The notes beneath the pieces are model-generated. The model worked only from the letters and a program-made list of their open reading frames with translations, had not been told where the DNA came from and made no database searches. Shown piece after piece: positions 1-9,020 of a stretch of 64,000 nt of DNA (positions are counted from its first letter, which is position 1; every line of letters starts with the position of its first letter). This stretch comes from Acidimicrobiales bacterium. GTDB lineage: Bacteria; Actinomycetota; Acidimicrobiia; Acidimicrobiales; SZUA-35. The position numbers were made by a program, and so were the translations under genes. The stretch lies in the NCBI GenBank assembly GCA_028285495.1, contig JANQPB010000012.1, positions 116,575 through 180,574 of the forward strand, in the 5' to 3' direction.

Positions 1-2
1 TG

Positions 3-146
3 TGGAAGCCGGCGATCCCCCAGCGGGTGATCGTCAACACCGCCCACCACGAGCGGGCCCCGCTGCATGCGTTCGGGAGCCAGTCCCGCGAGCTGACCGA
101 GATCTTCGACGCCCTGCTGCGACGTCTGCGGCGCTCCGTCGGCTAG
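3..146 (+). CDS. C-terminal fragment, possibly ParA/MinD-family ATPase
   Basis: The window opens inside a reading frame that gives 47 residues and stops at TAG. The fragment contains PQRVIVNTAHHERAPLHAF and ends in a basic Arg-rich stretch. A helix with ERAP-x-x-x-F followed by a leucine-rich tail resembles the end of ParA-type ATPases that stop after their last alpha/beta unit, but no catalytic motif lies inside the window. The frame has codon use like its neighbours, so I think it is a real gene end. The functional assignment is weak; it rests only on overall resemblance of the tail. Confidence 0.4.
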   Translation, partial: WKPAIPQRVIVNTAHHERAPLHAFGSQSRELTEIFDALLRRLRRSVG

Positions 147-267
147 TTCGGGCGCCCGATCGGGATCGTCGGGCCGCTCCACCGGGTGAGGCGACGGTCG
201 GCACCAGTTCGACGACAATCCGGCCCGTGCGCCGCTTCGGTCCGTTTTCCGGCCATCCTTGGTGGCC

Positions 268-1614
268 GTGCATGTCGTCATCATCGGAGCCGGTGAGGTC
301 GGTGGCTACCTGGCCGAGCGGCTGAGCGCCGAGGGCCTCGACGTCGTCGTCATCGAGACCGACCCGGTCAGGGCCGCAGCGGTCGGCAACGACCTCGACG
401 TGCAGGTCATCAACGGCAGCGGATCGAGCCCCGACATCCTCATCGAGGCCGGGATCACCCGGGCCGGTCTGCTGGCCGCCGTCACCCAGAACGACGAGGT
501 GAACATGATCGCCTCGCTGCTGGCCAAGCAGCACGGCGTCGAGACCACCGTCGTCCGGGTCGAGACCGAGGGCATGCGAGGCCGCAACGCAGCCGAGCTG
601 CTTCGGGCGGTCGGGGCCGACGTCGTCGTCGACCCCGACGCCGAGACCGCAGACGAGATCCTCGAGCTGGTCCACGCGACCGGGGCCGACGAGGTCTACC
701 CGATGGCCGACGGCGAGCTGGTCGTCATCGGGGCCGTCGTCTCGGACGACGCCCCGCTGGCCCGCCGCACCCTCGGCGAGATCGGCGAGTCGCTCGGCGA
801 CGACTGGAACTTCCTGTTCGGCGCCATCAGCCGCGACGGGGAGACGGTCATCCCCCGCGGCGACCAGATGCTGCTGCCCGGCGACCACGTCCGGGTGGTG
901 TGCCGGGCCTCGGCCAAGCAGGAGCTGCTGGCCATGCTCGGCGTCTCGGGCCACCGGGCCCGTCGAGTCATGGTGCTCGGCGGCGGCGCCGTCGGGTCCC
1001 GGGTGGCCGGGAGGCTGCAGGACGAGGGGGTCGAGGTCGTCCTGGTCGAGCGGGACGGGGCCACCGCCGCCGCCCTGGCCGACGAGTACCAGCGGGTGCT
1101 GGTGGTCCAGGGCGACGTGACCGACACCGAGCTGTTGCTGGAGGAGTCGGTGGGCCAGATGGACGCCGTCGTCGCCGCCACCGGCGAGGACTCGGCCAAC
1201 GTGCTGGCCTGTGCGTTCGCCATCGCCGAGGGCGCGGGGTTCACGGTCGCCGTGTTGCACCGCCTGGCGCTGTTGCCACTGGTCCGGCGGTTCGGGATCG
1301 ACGCCGCCCTGAGCCCGAGGACGGCATCGACCAACGCCGTGCTCCGTGCCGTCCGGCGCGACACGACGGCCGTGGCCACGTTCCTCGAGGAGGACTCCGA
1401 GGTCGACGAGTGGGAGATCGCCCCCGGCAGCCGGGCCGACGGTTCGCTGGTCGCCGACCTGCCGCTGCCGAAGGACATCCTCATCGGGGCCATGGTCCGC
1501 TCCGGCGAGGAGGCCCAGATCGTCCGGGGCTGGACCGAGCTGCGGGCCGGCGACCACGTCGTGGTCTTCGGCCGGCCCAACACGCTCAACGTCGTCAAGT
1601 CGGTCTTCGTCTGA
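268..1614 (+). CDS. trkA: Trk potassium uptake system NAD-binding protein TrkA
   Basis: Cytosolic regulatory subunit of the Trk K+ uptake system; it gates the TrkH channel in response to nucleotides. The protein (448 aa) has two RCK halves, each with a Rossmann fold: GAGEVG at residues 7-12 and GGGAVG near residue 238, each followed by a TrkA_C domain. I chose GTG at 268 because it gives the family's usual MHVVIIGAGEVG opening; an in-frame TTG nine bases upstream adds only three residues. The trkH gene follows 53 bases downstream in the same direction, so the two are probably cotranscribed. Length and architecture match full-length TrkA. Confidence 0.95.
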   Translation: MHVVIIGAGEVGGYLAERLSAEGLDVVVIETDPVRAAAVGNDLDVQVINGSGSSPDILIEAGITRAGLLAAVTQNDEVNMIASLLAKQHGVETTVVRVETEGMRGRNAAELLRAVGADVVVDPDAETADEILELVHATGADEVYPMADGELVVIGAVVSDDAPLARRTLGEIGESLGDDWNFLFGAISRDGETVIPRGDQMLLPGDHVRVVCRASAKQELLAMLGVSGHRARRVMVLGGGAVGSRVAGRLQDEGVEVVLVERDGATAAALADEYQRVLVVQGDVTDTELLLEESVGQMDAVVAATGEDSANVLACAFAIAEGAGFTVAVLHRLALLPLVRRFGIDAALSPRTASTNAVLRAVRRDTTAVATFLEEDSEVDEWEIAPGSRADGSLVADLPLPKDILIGAMVRSGEEAQIVRGWTELRAGDHVVVFGRPNTLNVVKSVFV

Positions 1615-1667
1615 TGCTGACCGGCGTGCGGGTCGGCTGATGGGCGAGCGCCAATGACCGACAGCCG

Positions 1668-3170
1668 ATGACCGAGCGCAACGCCCGGGCCAGCCTGCTC
1701 CTGCACACCGTCGGGCTGACCCTCGCGTTCTGCGGGGTGGCCATGGTGGCGTCGGCTGTCGTCGAGCTGCTGAGCGGCGACACCGACGACTGGCTCCCGC
1801 TGACGGTGACCGGGCTCATCGTGGTCAGCGTCGGCTACACGCTGCGGACCTCGACGTCGGTCCCGAAGGCGATCCCGCTGCTCGACGTGTTCGCCACCGT
1901 CGCCGCGTCCTGGGTCGTGATCTCGCTCGTCGGCACCCTGCCCTACCTGCTGACCGGCACCCTCACCGGCCTCGACCTGGCCCTGTTCGAGTCGGTCTCC
2001 GGCTTCACCACCACCGGGGCCACCGTCATCGGCGCCGGCCCCGACCCGGCCCGCTACGACGCCTCCGACGGGATCCTGTTCTGGCGGGCGATCACCCAGT
2101 GGATGGGCGGGATGGGCGTGATCGCCCTCGTCGTCGCGGTGTTGCCGTCGATCGGCGGGCGGGGGATGGGCATGATGGCGGCCGAGGCCCCCGGCCCGAC
2201 CGGCGAGCGCCTCACCCCCCGGGTCCGGTCGACGGCGAGGCGGCTGTGGGGCGTCTACCTCGGCTTCACCGTCGTGGTCATGGTCACCTACCTGCTGCTC
2301 GGCATGAACCTGTTCGAGGCCGTGACCCACGCCTTCACCACCGTGTCGACCGGTGGGTTCTCGCCGAACACGGCGTCGATCGCCCACTACGACAGCGCGA
2401 TGCTCGAGTGGCTGCTGGTGCTGTTCATGTTCCTGGCCGGCACGAGCTTCCCGATGCTGTACCGGGTGCTTCGGGGACGGCCCGGCCCGCTGCTGCGCTC
2501 GGTCGAGTTCCGGACCTACGCCGCCGTCGTCGGCCTCGCCGTGCTCCTCATCTTCTTCACCGCCGACGCCGGGCCGCGCAACCTGGAGGCCCTCCGCCAG
2601 GCCGCGTTCATGGTGGTGTCGATCATGTCGACCACCGGCTACGCCAACACGGACTTCACCCTCTGGGCCGACGCGGCCAAGGGCATCCTGCTGATCCTGA
2701 TGCCGCTCGGGGCCATGTCGGGCTCGACGGCCGGCGGGATCAAGATGATCCGCCTCGTCGCGGTGGCCAGCTTCGCCCACCGGGCGTCGCTCGGGCAGCT
2801 CCACAGCCGCCTCGTCCGCCCGATCCGGATCGGGCCGACGATCCTCGACGATCGGGTGGCCAACCAGATCGTCGGCCTGGTCATCCTCGCCCTCGCCGCC
2901 TTCGGGGCCGGCAGCCTGCTGATCGTGTTGACCGGGGCCGACCTGGTCACCGCGTTCTCGGCGTCGGCCACCAGTTTCGGCAACGTCGGCCCCGGCCTCG
3001 GTGAGGTCAGCGCCGACTTCCTGGCCATCCCCGCCTTCGGACGGATGGTGTCGGTCGTTCTCATGGTGCTCGGACGGCTCGAGATCTACCCGATCCTGTT
3101 GGCCCTGGTGAAGCTGCCGATCCCCCGGGCCCGGCCGATGCTGGCCCGGATGACCCGGACCGACTCCTAG
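1668..3170 (+). CDS. trkH: Trk-type K+ transporter membrane subunit TrkH
   Basis: Integral membrane pore subunit of the Trk potassium transporter (500 aa). Four selectivity-filter loops can be read: SGFTTTGAT near residue 110, VSTGGFSP near 226, MSTTGYANTD near 318 and TSFGNVGPG near 435. The Gly of each loop is kept, as required for the pseudo-fourfold K+ filter. Hydrophobic helices fill the rest of the chain. It lies just downstream of trkA, giving a complete two-subunit system. The ATG at 1668 starts directly in the N-terminal amphipathic segment before the first membrane helix. Confidence 0.95.
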   Translation: MTERNARASLLLHTVGLTLAFCGVAMVASAVVELLSGDTDDWLPLTVTGLIVVSVGYTLRTSTSVPKAIPLLDVFATVAASWVVISLVGTLPYLLTGTLTGLDLALFESVSGFTTTGATVIGAGPDPARYDASDGILFWRAITQWMGGMGVIALVVAVLPSIGGRGMGMMAAEAPGPTGERLTPRVRSTARRLWGVYLGFTVVVMVTYLLLGMNLFEAVTHAFTTVSTGGFSPNTASIAHYDSAMLEWLLVLFMFLAGTSFPMLYRVLRGRPGPLLRSVEFRTYAAVVGLAVLLIFFTADAGPRNLEALRQAAFMVVSIMSTTGYANTDFTLWADAAKGILLILMPLGAMSGSTAGGIKMIRLVAVASFAHRASLGQLHSRLVRPIRIGPTILDDRVANQIVGLVILALAAFGAGSLLIVLTGADLVTAFSASATSFGNVGPGLGEVSADFLAIPAFGRMVSVVLMVLGRLEIYPILLALVKLPIPRARPMLARMTRTDS

Positions 3171-3242
3171 CCGGCCGACGTCGAAGCCGACCGTCGTGAA
3201 GCGAGCGGGCGCACCCGTCGGTGCGGCCTCTAAGGTGACGCG

Positions 3243-4028
3243 ATGCGTGAGAACACCCTGAAGACCGCCTGGGCCGCCGGCGATCCGACGATCGGGCTCT
3301 GGCTGTCGGCCGCCGATCCGGTCACGGTCGAGATGCTGGCCGGTGTCGGCTTCGACTACATCTGCCTCGACACCCAGCACGGCCTCGTCGACTACACCGA
3401 CGCGGTGCCGTCGCTACAGGCCCAGACCGGCTCGTCGGCCATCCCGATCGCCAGGGCCCCCTGGAACGAGCCGGGCAGCATCGGCAAGCTGCTCGACGCC
3501 GGGATGATGGGGATCATTATCCCGATGGTCAACACGGTGGCCCAGGCCGAGGCCGCCGTCGCCGCCTGTCGCTACGCCCCCGCTGGCTCCCGCAGCTTCG
3601 GGCCGACCCGGGCCGCCTCGGCCCTCGGCCCCGGCTACTACGGCGACGCCAACGCCCAGATCGCCTGCATCCCGATGATCGAGACGGCGGAGGCGCTCGA
3701 GAACCTCGACGACATCGTCAAGGTCGACGGCATCGACGCCATCTACGTCGGGCCGGCCGACCTCAGCATCAGCCTCGGTCTGCCCCCGGGTTCGGACAAC
3801 GAGGCCGACTCGTTCCAGGACGCGATCTCCCACATCCTCGCCGCCTGCACGGCCAACGGCATCGCGCCGGGCATCCACAGCGTGCCCGAGCTGGTCCAGA
3901 TGCGGCTCGGGCAGGGCTTCCGGATGGTCACCGCGACCAACGACACCGGCGCCGCCGTCGCCGGGGCCAGGGCCCACCTGGCAATCGCCAGGGGCGAGGG
4001 CGCCACCGGCGACAACTCGATGTACTGA
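3243..4028 (+). CDS. HpcH/HpaI-family aldolase (2-oxo-3-deoxy acid type)
   Basis: Class II metal-dependent aldolase of 261 aa that would reversibly cleave 4-hydroxy-2-oxo acids to pyruvate (or another 2-oxo acid) and an aldehyde. Family signatures are present: DTQHG with the catalytic-base His at 46, IARAPWNE near 70 carrying the substrate-binding Arg, IPMIET near 140 with a metal-ligand Glu, and GPADLS near 165 with the second acidic ligand. The gene stands alone between trkH and the convergent ung, so the physiological substrate cannot be inferred. HpaI (4-hydroxy-2-oxoheptanedioate aldolase) and GarL-like enzymes are alternatives. Confidence 0.85.
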   Translation: MRENTLKTAWAAGDPTIGLWLSAADPVTVEMLAGVGFDYICLDTQHGLVDYTDAVPSLQAQTGSSAIPIARAPWNEPGSIGKLLDAGMMGIIIPMVNTVAQAEAAVAACRYAPAGSRSFGPTRAASALGPGYYGDANAQIACIPMIETAEALENLDDIVKVDGIDAIYVGPADLSISLGLPPGSDNEADSFQDAISHILAACTANGIAPGIHSVPELVQMRLGQGFRMVTATNDTGAAVAGARAHLAIARGEGATGDNSMY

Positions 4029-4056
4029 GCCCGGCCGGCGCCGGCCCGGCTGGCGG

Positions 4057-4740
4057 TCAGCCGGCGGCGGCGTCGATCGGCGGGAGGGCCCAGTCGATCG
4101 GTTCACGGCCGGCCTCGGCCAGCAGTTCGTTGATCCGGGAGAACGGTCGCGAGCCGAAGAATCCCCGGTTGGCCGACAGCGGGGACGGGTGCGGCGACTG
4201 GACGATGGCGTGGCGGGACGTGTCGATCAGCTCACGCTTCCGTCCGGCCGCCGCCCCCCACAGCACGAACACCACCCGCTCGGGCTTGGCCGACACCGCC
4301 TTGATCACCTCGTCGGTGAAGGTCTCCCAACCGCGCTTCTGGTGCGAGCCGGCCTTTCGGGCCCGCACGGTGAGGGTGGTGTTGAGCAGCAGCACCCCCT
4401 GCGTGGCCCAGTGGGTCAGGTGGCCGTGGTCGGCCGGGGGGATGCCGAGGTCGGTCTCCAGCTCGGCGTAGATGTTGACCAGCGACGGCGGGGCCGGCAC
4501 CCCGGGTCTGACGGAGAAGCAGAGCCCGTGGGCCTGGCCAGGGCCGTGGTACGGGTCCTGGCCGAGGATCAGCACCTTGACCGCGGCGTAGGGGGTGAGG
4601 TGCAGCGCGGCGAACACCTCGTCGTGGGGCGGGTAGACCTCGCTGGTCGACCGCTCGCCGTGCACGAACTCCTGGAGCTCTCGCCAGTAGGGCTTGGCGA
4701 ACTCGCCCCGCAGGATCGGATTCCAGTCGGTGGTGGTCAC
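4057..4740 (-). CDS. ung: Uracil-DNA glycosylase, family 1
   Basis: Cytosolic base-excision repair enzyme that removes uracil from DNA. The 227-aa protein has the family 1 water-activating motif GQDPYHGPGQAHG with catalytic Asp62, the uracil-binding LLLNTTLTV near residue 118, and the minor-groove intercalation loop HPSPLS with His184. Length is typical for bacterial Ung. It is convergent with the upstream aldolase gene (28 bases apart) and divergent from the GH3 lipoprotein gene. Confidence 0.97.
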   Translation of the reverse strand: MTTTDWNPILRGEFAKPYWRELQEFVHGERSTSEVYPPHDEVFAALHLTPYAAVKVLILGQDPYHGPGQAHGLCFSVRPGVPAPPSLVNIYAELETDLGIPPADHGHLTHWATQGVLLLNTTLTVRARKAGSHQKRGWETFTDEVIKAVSAKPERVVFVLWGAAAGRKRELIDTSRHAIVQSPHPSPLSANRGFFGSRPFSRINELLAEAGREPIDWALPPIDAAAG

Positions 4741-4841
4741 GAGAGGACGAGGCTAGCCCGCAGCGGCCGCCCGCCAGGCCGAAACCGGGGGGAAACGGCC
4801 CGGGGTGGGGCCAAAGTGTCGCTCCGGGATCCTACGATCGG

Positions 4842-6188
4842 GTGGTGGATCGACGGAGGACCTCCCTCGGAGGGCCCGCCACGGCTCGATCATCGGTGGG
4901 CCGGCGAGGCGGCACGGCCGTGCGCCCGCGTTCGGCGGCCGCCCTCGGGCCGGTCCCGGCGCTCCTGATTGCGCTCGGCCTGGCCATCGGCGCCGCCGCC
5001 TGCAGCGGGGGAGGCGATCAAACGGCCCCGGCCGGGGTCGGCGGCGCCGGCGAGGAGGCGGCCGCCGACGCCACCCTGGTCGTCAGCACCACGACGACCG
5101 CCCCGCCCGAGCCCGGCCCCGATCCCGTGCCGGCCCTGCTGGCCTCGCTGACGGTCGAGGAGAAGATCGGGCAGCTGCTGATGCCGCAGGTCTTCGGTCG
5201 CTCCGGCTCCGCCACCGGCGACGATGCCACGCTCAACCTCAGCGCCCACGGCTCGGCCAGCCCAACCGAGATCGTGGCCGAGCACCACCTCGGCGGGGTC
5301 ATCTACCTGGCCGACAACATCGCCAACGCCCAGCAGGTCCGTGCCTTCTCCCGGGACCTCCAGGAGACCGCCACCGGAGCCAACGGCATCGGCCTGCTGG
5401 TCGCCGTCGATCAGGAGGGGGGCCGCATCAGCCGCCTGAGCGACGAGATGAGCGCCTTCCCCTCGGCCGCCGACCTCGCCGGAGACGCCGACCAGGTCAG
5501 GGTGGCCAGCTACGTGACCGGCCAGCAGGTCCAGCAGCAGGGCATCAACGTCGTCCTGGCCCCGGTCGCCGACGTGCTCGATCCGGCAACGCCGAGCTTC
5601 ATCGACGACCGGTCCTTCGGTGACGATCCGGCGGAGGTGGCCCGCATGGTCGGGGCCGCCGTCGACGGATTGCAGGACGCCGGAGTCGCCGCTGCGGTCA
5701 AGCACTGGCCTGGCCACGGCGCCACCCCGGTCGACAGCCACCGCCTGCTCCCGTCGCTCGACATCGCCCCGGACCTGTGGGAAGCGCGCGAGCGGGTCCC
5801 GTTCGAAGCCGCCATCGATCGCGATGTCGCCATCGTGCTGGTCGGCCACCTGGCCCTGCCCCAGCTCGACGCCAGCGGCGACCCGGCCACGGTCTCGCCC
5901 TACCTGATCAACGAGCTGCTCCGCCGTCAGCTCGGCTTCGACGGCGTGGTGATGACCGACGCCCTGAACATGGGCGCAGTGGCCTCGATCCCCGAGCGGG
6001 AGCTCGTCGTCGACGCCGTGTTGGCCGGCGTCGACATCGTGCTGATCCCACCGAGCCTGAGCGAGGCGACCTCTGCGCTGCGCGATGCGGTCGCCGACGG
6101 GACGATCAGCGAGGCCCGGCTCGACGCCTCGGTCGCCCGGGTGCTCCGGCTGAAGGAGCGACTCGGGCTCCTGCCGGACGCCGGCTGA
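4842..6188 (+). CDS. Glycoside hydrolase family 3 lipoprotein (NagZ-like beta-N-acetylhexosaminidase)
   Basis: Predicted exported, lipid-anchored GH3 hydrolase of 448 aa. The N-terminus is Arg-rich and followed by a hydrophobic segment ending in the lipobox AAAC (Cys near residue 50). The catalytic TIM barrel carries KHWPGHG near residue 287 with the following T-x-x-D-S-H, which is the His/Asp acid-base dyad loop typical of NagZ-type enzymes, and VMTDALNMG near 370 with the nucleophile Asp. Actinobacterial relatives such as mycobacterial LpqI act on peptidoglycan-derived amino sugars. The start codon is uncertain: tandem GTGs at 4842 and 4845 are equivalent, and a later start would shorten the basic N-region. 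Confidence 0.88.
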   Translation: MVDRRRTSLGGPATARSSVGRRGGTAVRPRSAAALGPVPALLIALGLAIGAAACSGGGDQTAPAGVGGAGEEAAADATLVVSTTTTAPPEPGPDPVPALLASLTVEEKIGQLLMPQVFGRSGSATGDDATLNLSAHGSASPTEIVAEHHLGGVIYLADNIANAQQVRAFSRDLQETATGANGIGLLVAVDQEGGRISRLSDEMSAFPSAADLAGDADQVRVASYVTGQQVQQQGINVVLAPVADVLDPATPSFIDDRSFGDDPAEVARMVGAAVDGLQDAGVAAAVKHWPGHGATPVDSHRLLPSLDIAPDLWEARERVPFEAAIDRDVAIVLVGHLALPQLDASGDPATVSPYLINELLRRQLGFDGVVMTDALNMGAVASIPERELVVDAVLAGVDIVLIPPSLSEATSALRDAVADGTISEARLDASVARVLRLKERLGLLPDAG

Positions 6189-6317
6189 CCGCTCCGCCAC
6201 CGCAGCTCGAACGCGGCTCGATCGCGTGCGCCTCCGACGGCGGCACGCCGACCGACGGCGGCTCGACCCGGTGCGTCCGTGCGGCCCGCCGGGGCGGACC
6301 GGGCCCGGCCGCCGCGC

Positions 6318-6887
6318 TCAGGTCGCTGGCGGCGTGGTGGCGACGGTCGTCGTGGACGACTCGACCGTGGTGACCGAGCCGATCGTCGTGTCGGTGGTCG
6401 AGCTCGACGAGCTGCTGCTGGTCGACGACGATCCGGTCGTCGTCGTGGTCACGTCGTCCGAGGTGGTGGTGCTCGGCTCGGTCGTCGTGGTCGTGGTCGG
6501 CGCCTCGGTCGTGGTCGTCGTGGACGTCTCGGTCGTGGTGCTGGCGACCGTGCTCGACGTGGTCGCCGGTGGCTGGGTCGTGCTCGGGGCGCTCGGCTCC
6601 TCGTCCGGCTCCTCGGCCGTGATGTCGTCGGCGGCCGGACCGATGCTGCCACGCCCGTCGCGCTCGTTCTCGACGATCCCCGGCAGCTCGATCGAGGTCG
6701 ACGACTCGGGGGTGGTGTCGGGCACGGTGTTGCCGCCGATCTGGGCCGCCGGATTCCGCTGCTGCTCGAAGCTGACCGCCTCCAGCGCCAGGGGCGCGGC
6801 AACCGCGGCGGCTGTCACTGTCGACAGCGACAGCGCGAGCCAAAACCGGCCTCGGCCGGTCGTTTCTCCGGGGCGTTGCAGGTACAT
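6318..6887 (-). CDS. Thr/Ser-rich secreted or surface protein, unknown function
   Basis: A 189-aa protein with a short basic N-terminus, one hydrophobic segment at about residues 15-38 (signal peptide or anchor), a roughly 60-residue mixed region, and then a tail of about 100 residues made almost entirely of Thr and Ser with scattered acidic and Pro residues. No catalytic motif is visible. Such tails usually form extended, possibly O-mannosylated, wall-spanning linkers in actinobacteria. The hydrophobic segment in the expected place supports the minus-strand frame as real. The low-complexity tail can also give spurious ORFs on the other strand, so I rate this moderately. Confidence 0.6.
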   Translation of the reverse strand: MYLQRPGETTGRGRFWLALSLSTVTAAAVAAPLALEAVSFEQQRNPAAQIGGNTVPDTTPESSTSIELPGIVENERDGRGSIGPAADDITAEEPDEEPSAPSTTQPPATTSSTVASTTTETSTTTTTEAPTTTTTTEPSTTTSDDVTTTTTGSSSTSSSSSSSTTDTTIGSVTTVESSTTTVATTPPAT

Positions 6888-7131
6888 CTACGAATCCGAA
6901 CTGAAGGGCTAACGGTGGCGGATTACGATTTGCACTCCGTTCTAGCCGACATCGCCCCCGTTTGACGGACTCGCGGGATAGATGACTCAGCTCTTGATGG
7001 CGATCTCCCGCAACATGTTTGTTGGCGATGCCACGGATCGTGGCAGGGCGCCAATATCCAGTCACCGTGCGGGTTTTTGGCCGTCGTTGTTAACGATGTC
7101 CGCCGGATGGCTCGTTGGCTCGCACGCCGGC

Positions 7132-8301
7132 TCAGGCCGCTCCGGTGAGCCACGCACGGTACACCCGATCGGCGCGGTCCAACTCGTCGATGGCGATCCA
7201 CTCGACCGCCTGGTGGGCCTGATCGATCGACCCCGGCCCGAACACCACGAGGTCGTCCGCCAGGTCGCCGTAGACGAGCGCATTCGACCCGTACGTGGCC
7301 AGTTCGGGGTCGGACTCGGCGATGGCGGCCAGCCGCTGGATCAGCGGCGAGTCGGGATCGCGGTAGAACGCGGCGCTCGACCTGCCGTTGGCCAGCTCGA
7401 TCGTGACGTCGAGGGGCTCGGCCGCCCGCCTGACCACGGCCGACAGGGCCTCGAAGATCACGTCCGGATCCTCGCCCGGGGCGGTGCGGCGCCCGGCGTA
7501 GACGTGGCACTCGTCCGGGATGATGTTGCGGGCCCGCCCGCCGGCGATCTCGGTGACGCTGAGGGTGCCGTTGCCCATCGCCGTCGCCGGCTCGGCCTCG
7601 GTCAGCGCACGGTGCTCGTCGTCGAGGGCGGCGATGATCCTGGCCGCCCCGGTGATGGCGTTGGCCCCGAGGTGGGGCTTCGAGGAGTGGGCGGCGTGGC
7701 CGTGCACGCAGATCTCCATGCCGAGCCCGCCCTTGTGGCCGTGCACCGGGGCGCACAGCGTCGGCTCGGCCACCACGATGGCGTCGAGCCGATCGGTCGA
7801 GGCGGACATGAACTCGTTGAAGCCGTGGGCCCCGAGCAGCCCGCCCATCTCCTCACCGATCGTGCCGACGAGCAGCACGGTCGGGTCGAGCGTGAGGTCG
7901 CCGGCGGCCACGTCCTCCAGCAGGGTCAGCAGGATCGCCAGCGTGGCCTTGGTGTCGACGCTGCCACGGCCGTAGACCCGACCGTCGGCCACCCGACCGT
8001 CGAACGGGTCGCCCTCCATGTGCTCGACCCCGACGGTGTCGAGGTGCACGTCGATCGCCACCACCCGGTCGCTGCGGCCGGGGAACCGGGCGTAGACGTT
8101 CGGTCGATCGGGCTCGACCTCGTCGAGCTCGGCCACGCCGCCGATCGCCTCGGCCCGCTCGGCCACCCGCTCGGCCAACGCTCGCTCACCGCCCGGTCCG
8201 GACCGCTCGCCGGCCTGGCCGGGGTTGACGCTGTTGATGCCGACCAGCTCGCCGAGGAGCTCGATCCGGCGGGTGGCGGGGTCCCGTACCTGCTTCGACA
8301 T
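7132..8301 (-). CDS. M20-family metallopeptidase / ArgE-DapE-type deacylase
   Basis: Cytosolic zinc amidohydrolase, 389 aa. The dinuclear metal site is readable: DVHLDTV with His86 and catalytic Asp88, GRGSVDTK with bridging Asp116, GEE at 149-151 with the general-base Glu, AEPT with a further ligand, and a C-terminal QAHQAVE His. The lid domain has the HAAHSSKP segment used in dimerisation and substrate contact. Sequence cannot separate acetylornithine deacetylase, succinyl-DAP desuccinylase and broader peptidases. No arg or dap genes are adjacent. The 244-bp gap to the preceding gene on the same strand holds nothing I can name. Confidence 0.9.
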   Translation of the reverse strand: MSKQVRDPATRRIELLGELVGINSVNPGQAGERSGPGGERALAERVAERAEAIGGVAELDEVEPDRPNVYARFPGRSDRVVAIDVHLDTVGVEHMEGDPFDGRVADGRVYGRGSVDTKATLAILLTLLEDVAAGDLTLDPTVLLVGTIGEEMGGLLGAHGFNEFMSASTDRLDAIVVAEPTLCAPVHGHKGGLGMEICVHGHAAHSSKPHLGANAITGAARIIAALDDEHRALTEAEPATAMGNGTLSVTEIAGGRARNIIPDECHVYAGRRTAPGEDPDVIFEALSAVVRRAAEPLDVTIELANGRSSAAFYRDPDSPLIQRLAAIAESDPELATYGSNALVYGDLADDLVVFGPGSIDQAHQAVEWIAIDELDRADRVYRAWLTGAA

Positions 8302-8411
8302 GGGCCAACTGTAGAGGATCGCCTCGGCCGCGGTCAGGTGCGGATCGGCGCCGATCGCCTCGCGACCCGGGGCCGGGTGGCTCGCCGGCGCCGGCCGGGT
8401 AGACCGGGCGG

Positions 8412-9020
8412 GTGGACACGGCCGACGAGAAGCGGACGGCCCGAGCGCGGGCCCGGGCCGCGGCCGAGGGCGTCGTGATCGACCACCGGGCCCACGTCGT
8501 CGCCATCGCCGCCTTCCTCGAGCGGGAGGTGCCGGCCACGGGCCGCATCGTCGTCTACGACGCCATCCCCGGTGAGGTCGATCTGGCCGGCCTCGTCGCC
8601 GGAGATGCGGCCCCGTCGCAGCGATTCGCCCTGACCAGGACGCCGGATGTCGGCCACGAGCTCACCGTGCACCCGCTCGGCGGCCCGACCGAGCGCCACC
8701 GCTACGGCTACCGCCAGCCCGTGGCCGACGGGCCCCGGGTCGCGGACGACGCCATCGGCGCCGTGCTCGTCCCCGCGCTGGCCTTTGACCGTCGGGGCAA
8801 CCGCCTCGGTCGGGGCGCCGGCTACTACGACCGGTTCCTGGCCCGTCTCGGTCCCGGCGTGCTCCGGATCGGGCTCTGCGCCGTCCCGCCGGTCGAGGCG
8901 CTGCCCGTCGACGGGCACGACGTGGCCATGACCCACCTCTCGCTCGGCGGGCGGGTCGAGCCAGTGCCGCTGACCGCAGGCGATCCGGCCGACGCCGACC
9001 GCTCGGTCAGCGACGGTTGA
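8412..9020 (+). CDS. 5-formyltetrahydrofolate cyclo-ligase
   Basis: ATP-dependent enzyme that converts 5-formyl-THF to 5,10-methenyl-THF, returning a storage or inhibitory folate to the one-carbon pool. The 202-aa protein shows the family signature NRLGRGAGYYDRFL near residues 131-145, which forms the nucleotide and folate site, and an N-terminal Lys/Arg-rich helix. Start is GTG at 8412. The 3' end overlaps the convergent crotonase gene by 14 bases, so the two stop codons lie inside each other's coding sequence. Confidence 0.93.
   Translation: MDTADEKRTARARARAAAEGVVIDHRAHVVAIAAFLEREVPATGRIVVYDAIPGEVDLAGLVAGDAAPSQRFALTRTPDVGHELTVHPLGGPTERHRYGYRQPVADGPRVADDAIGAVLVPALAFDRRGNRLGRGAGYYDRFLARLGPGVLRIGLCAVPPVEALPVDGHDVAMTHLSLGGRVEPVPLTAGDPADADRSVSDG

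Noticed and set aside
696..3380. 894-aa minus-strand open frame opposite trkA/trkH
   Set aside because: Composition (His/Gln/Arg/Asp/Gly) is typical of antisense reading of GC-rich genes, and the plus strand holds two clear full-length genes.
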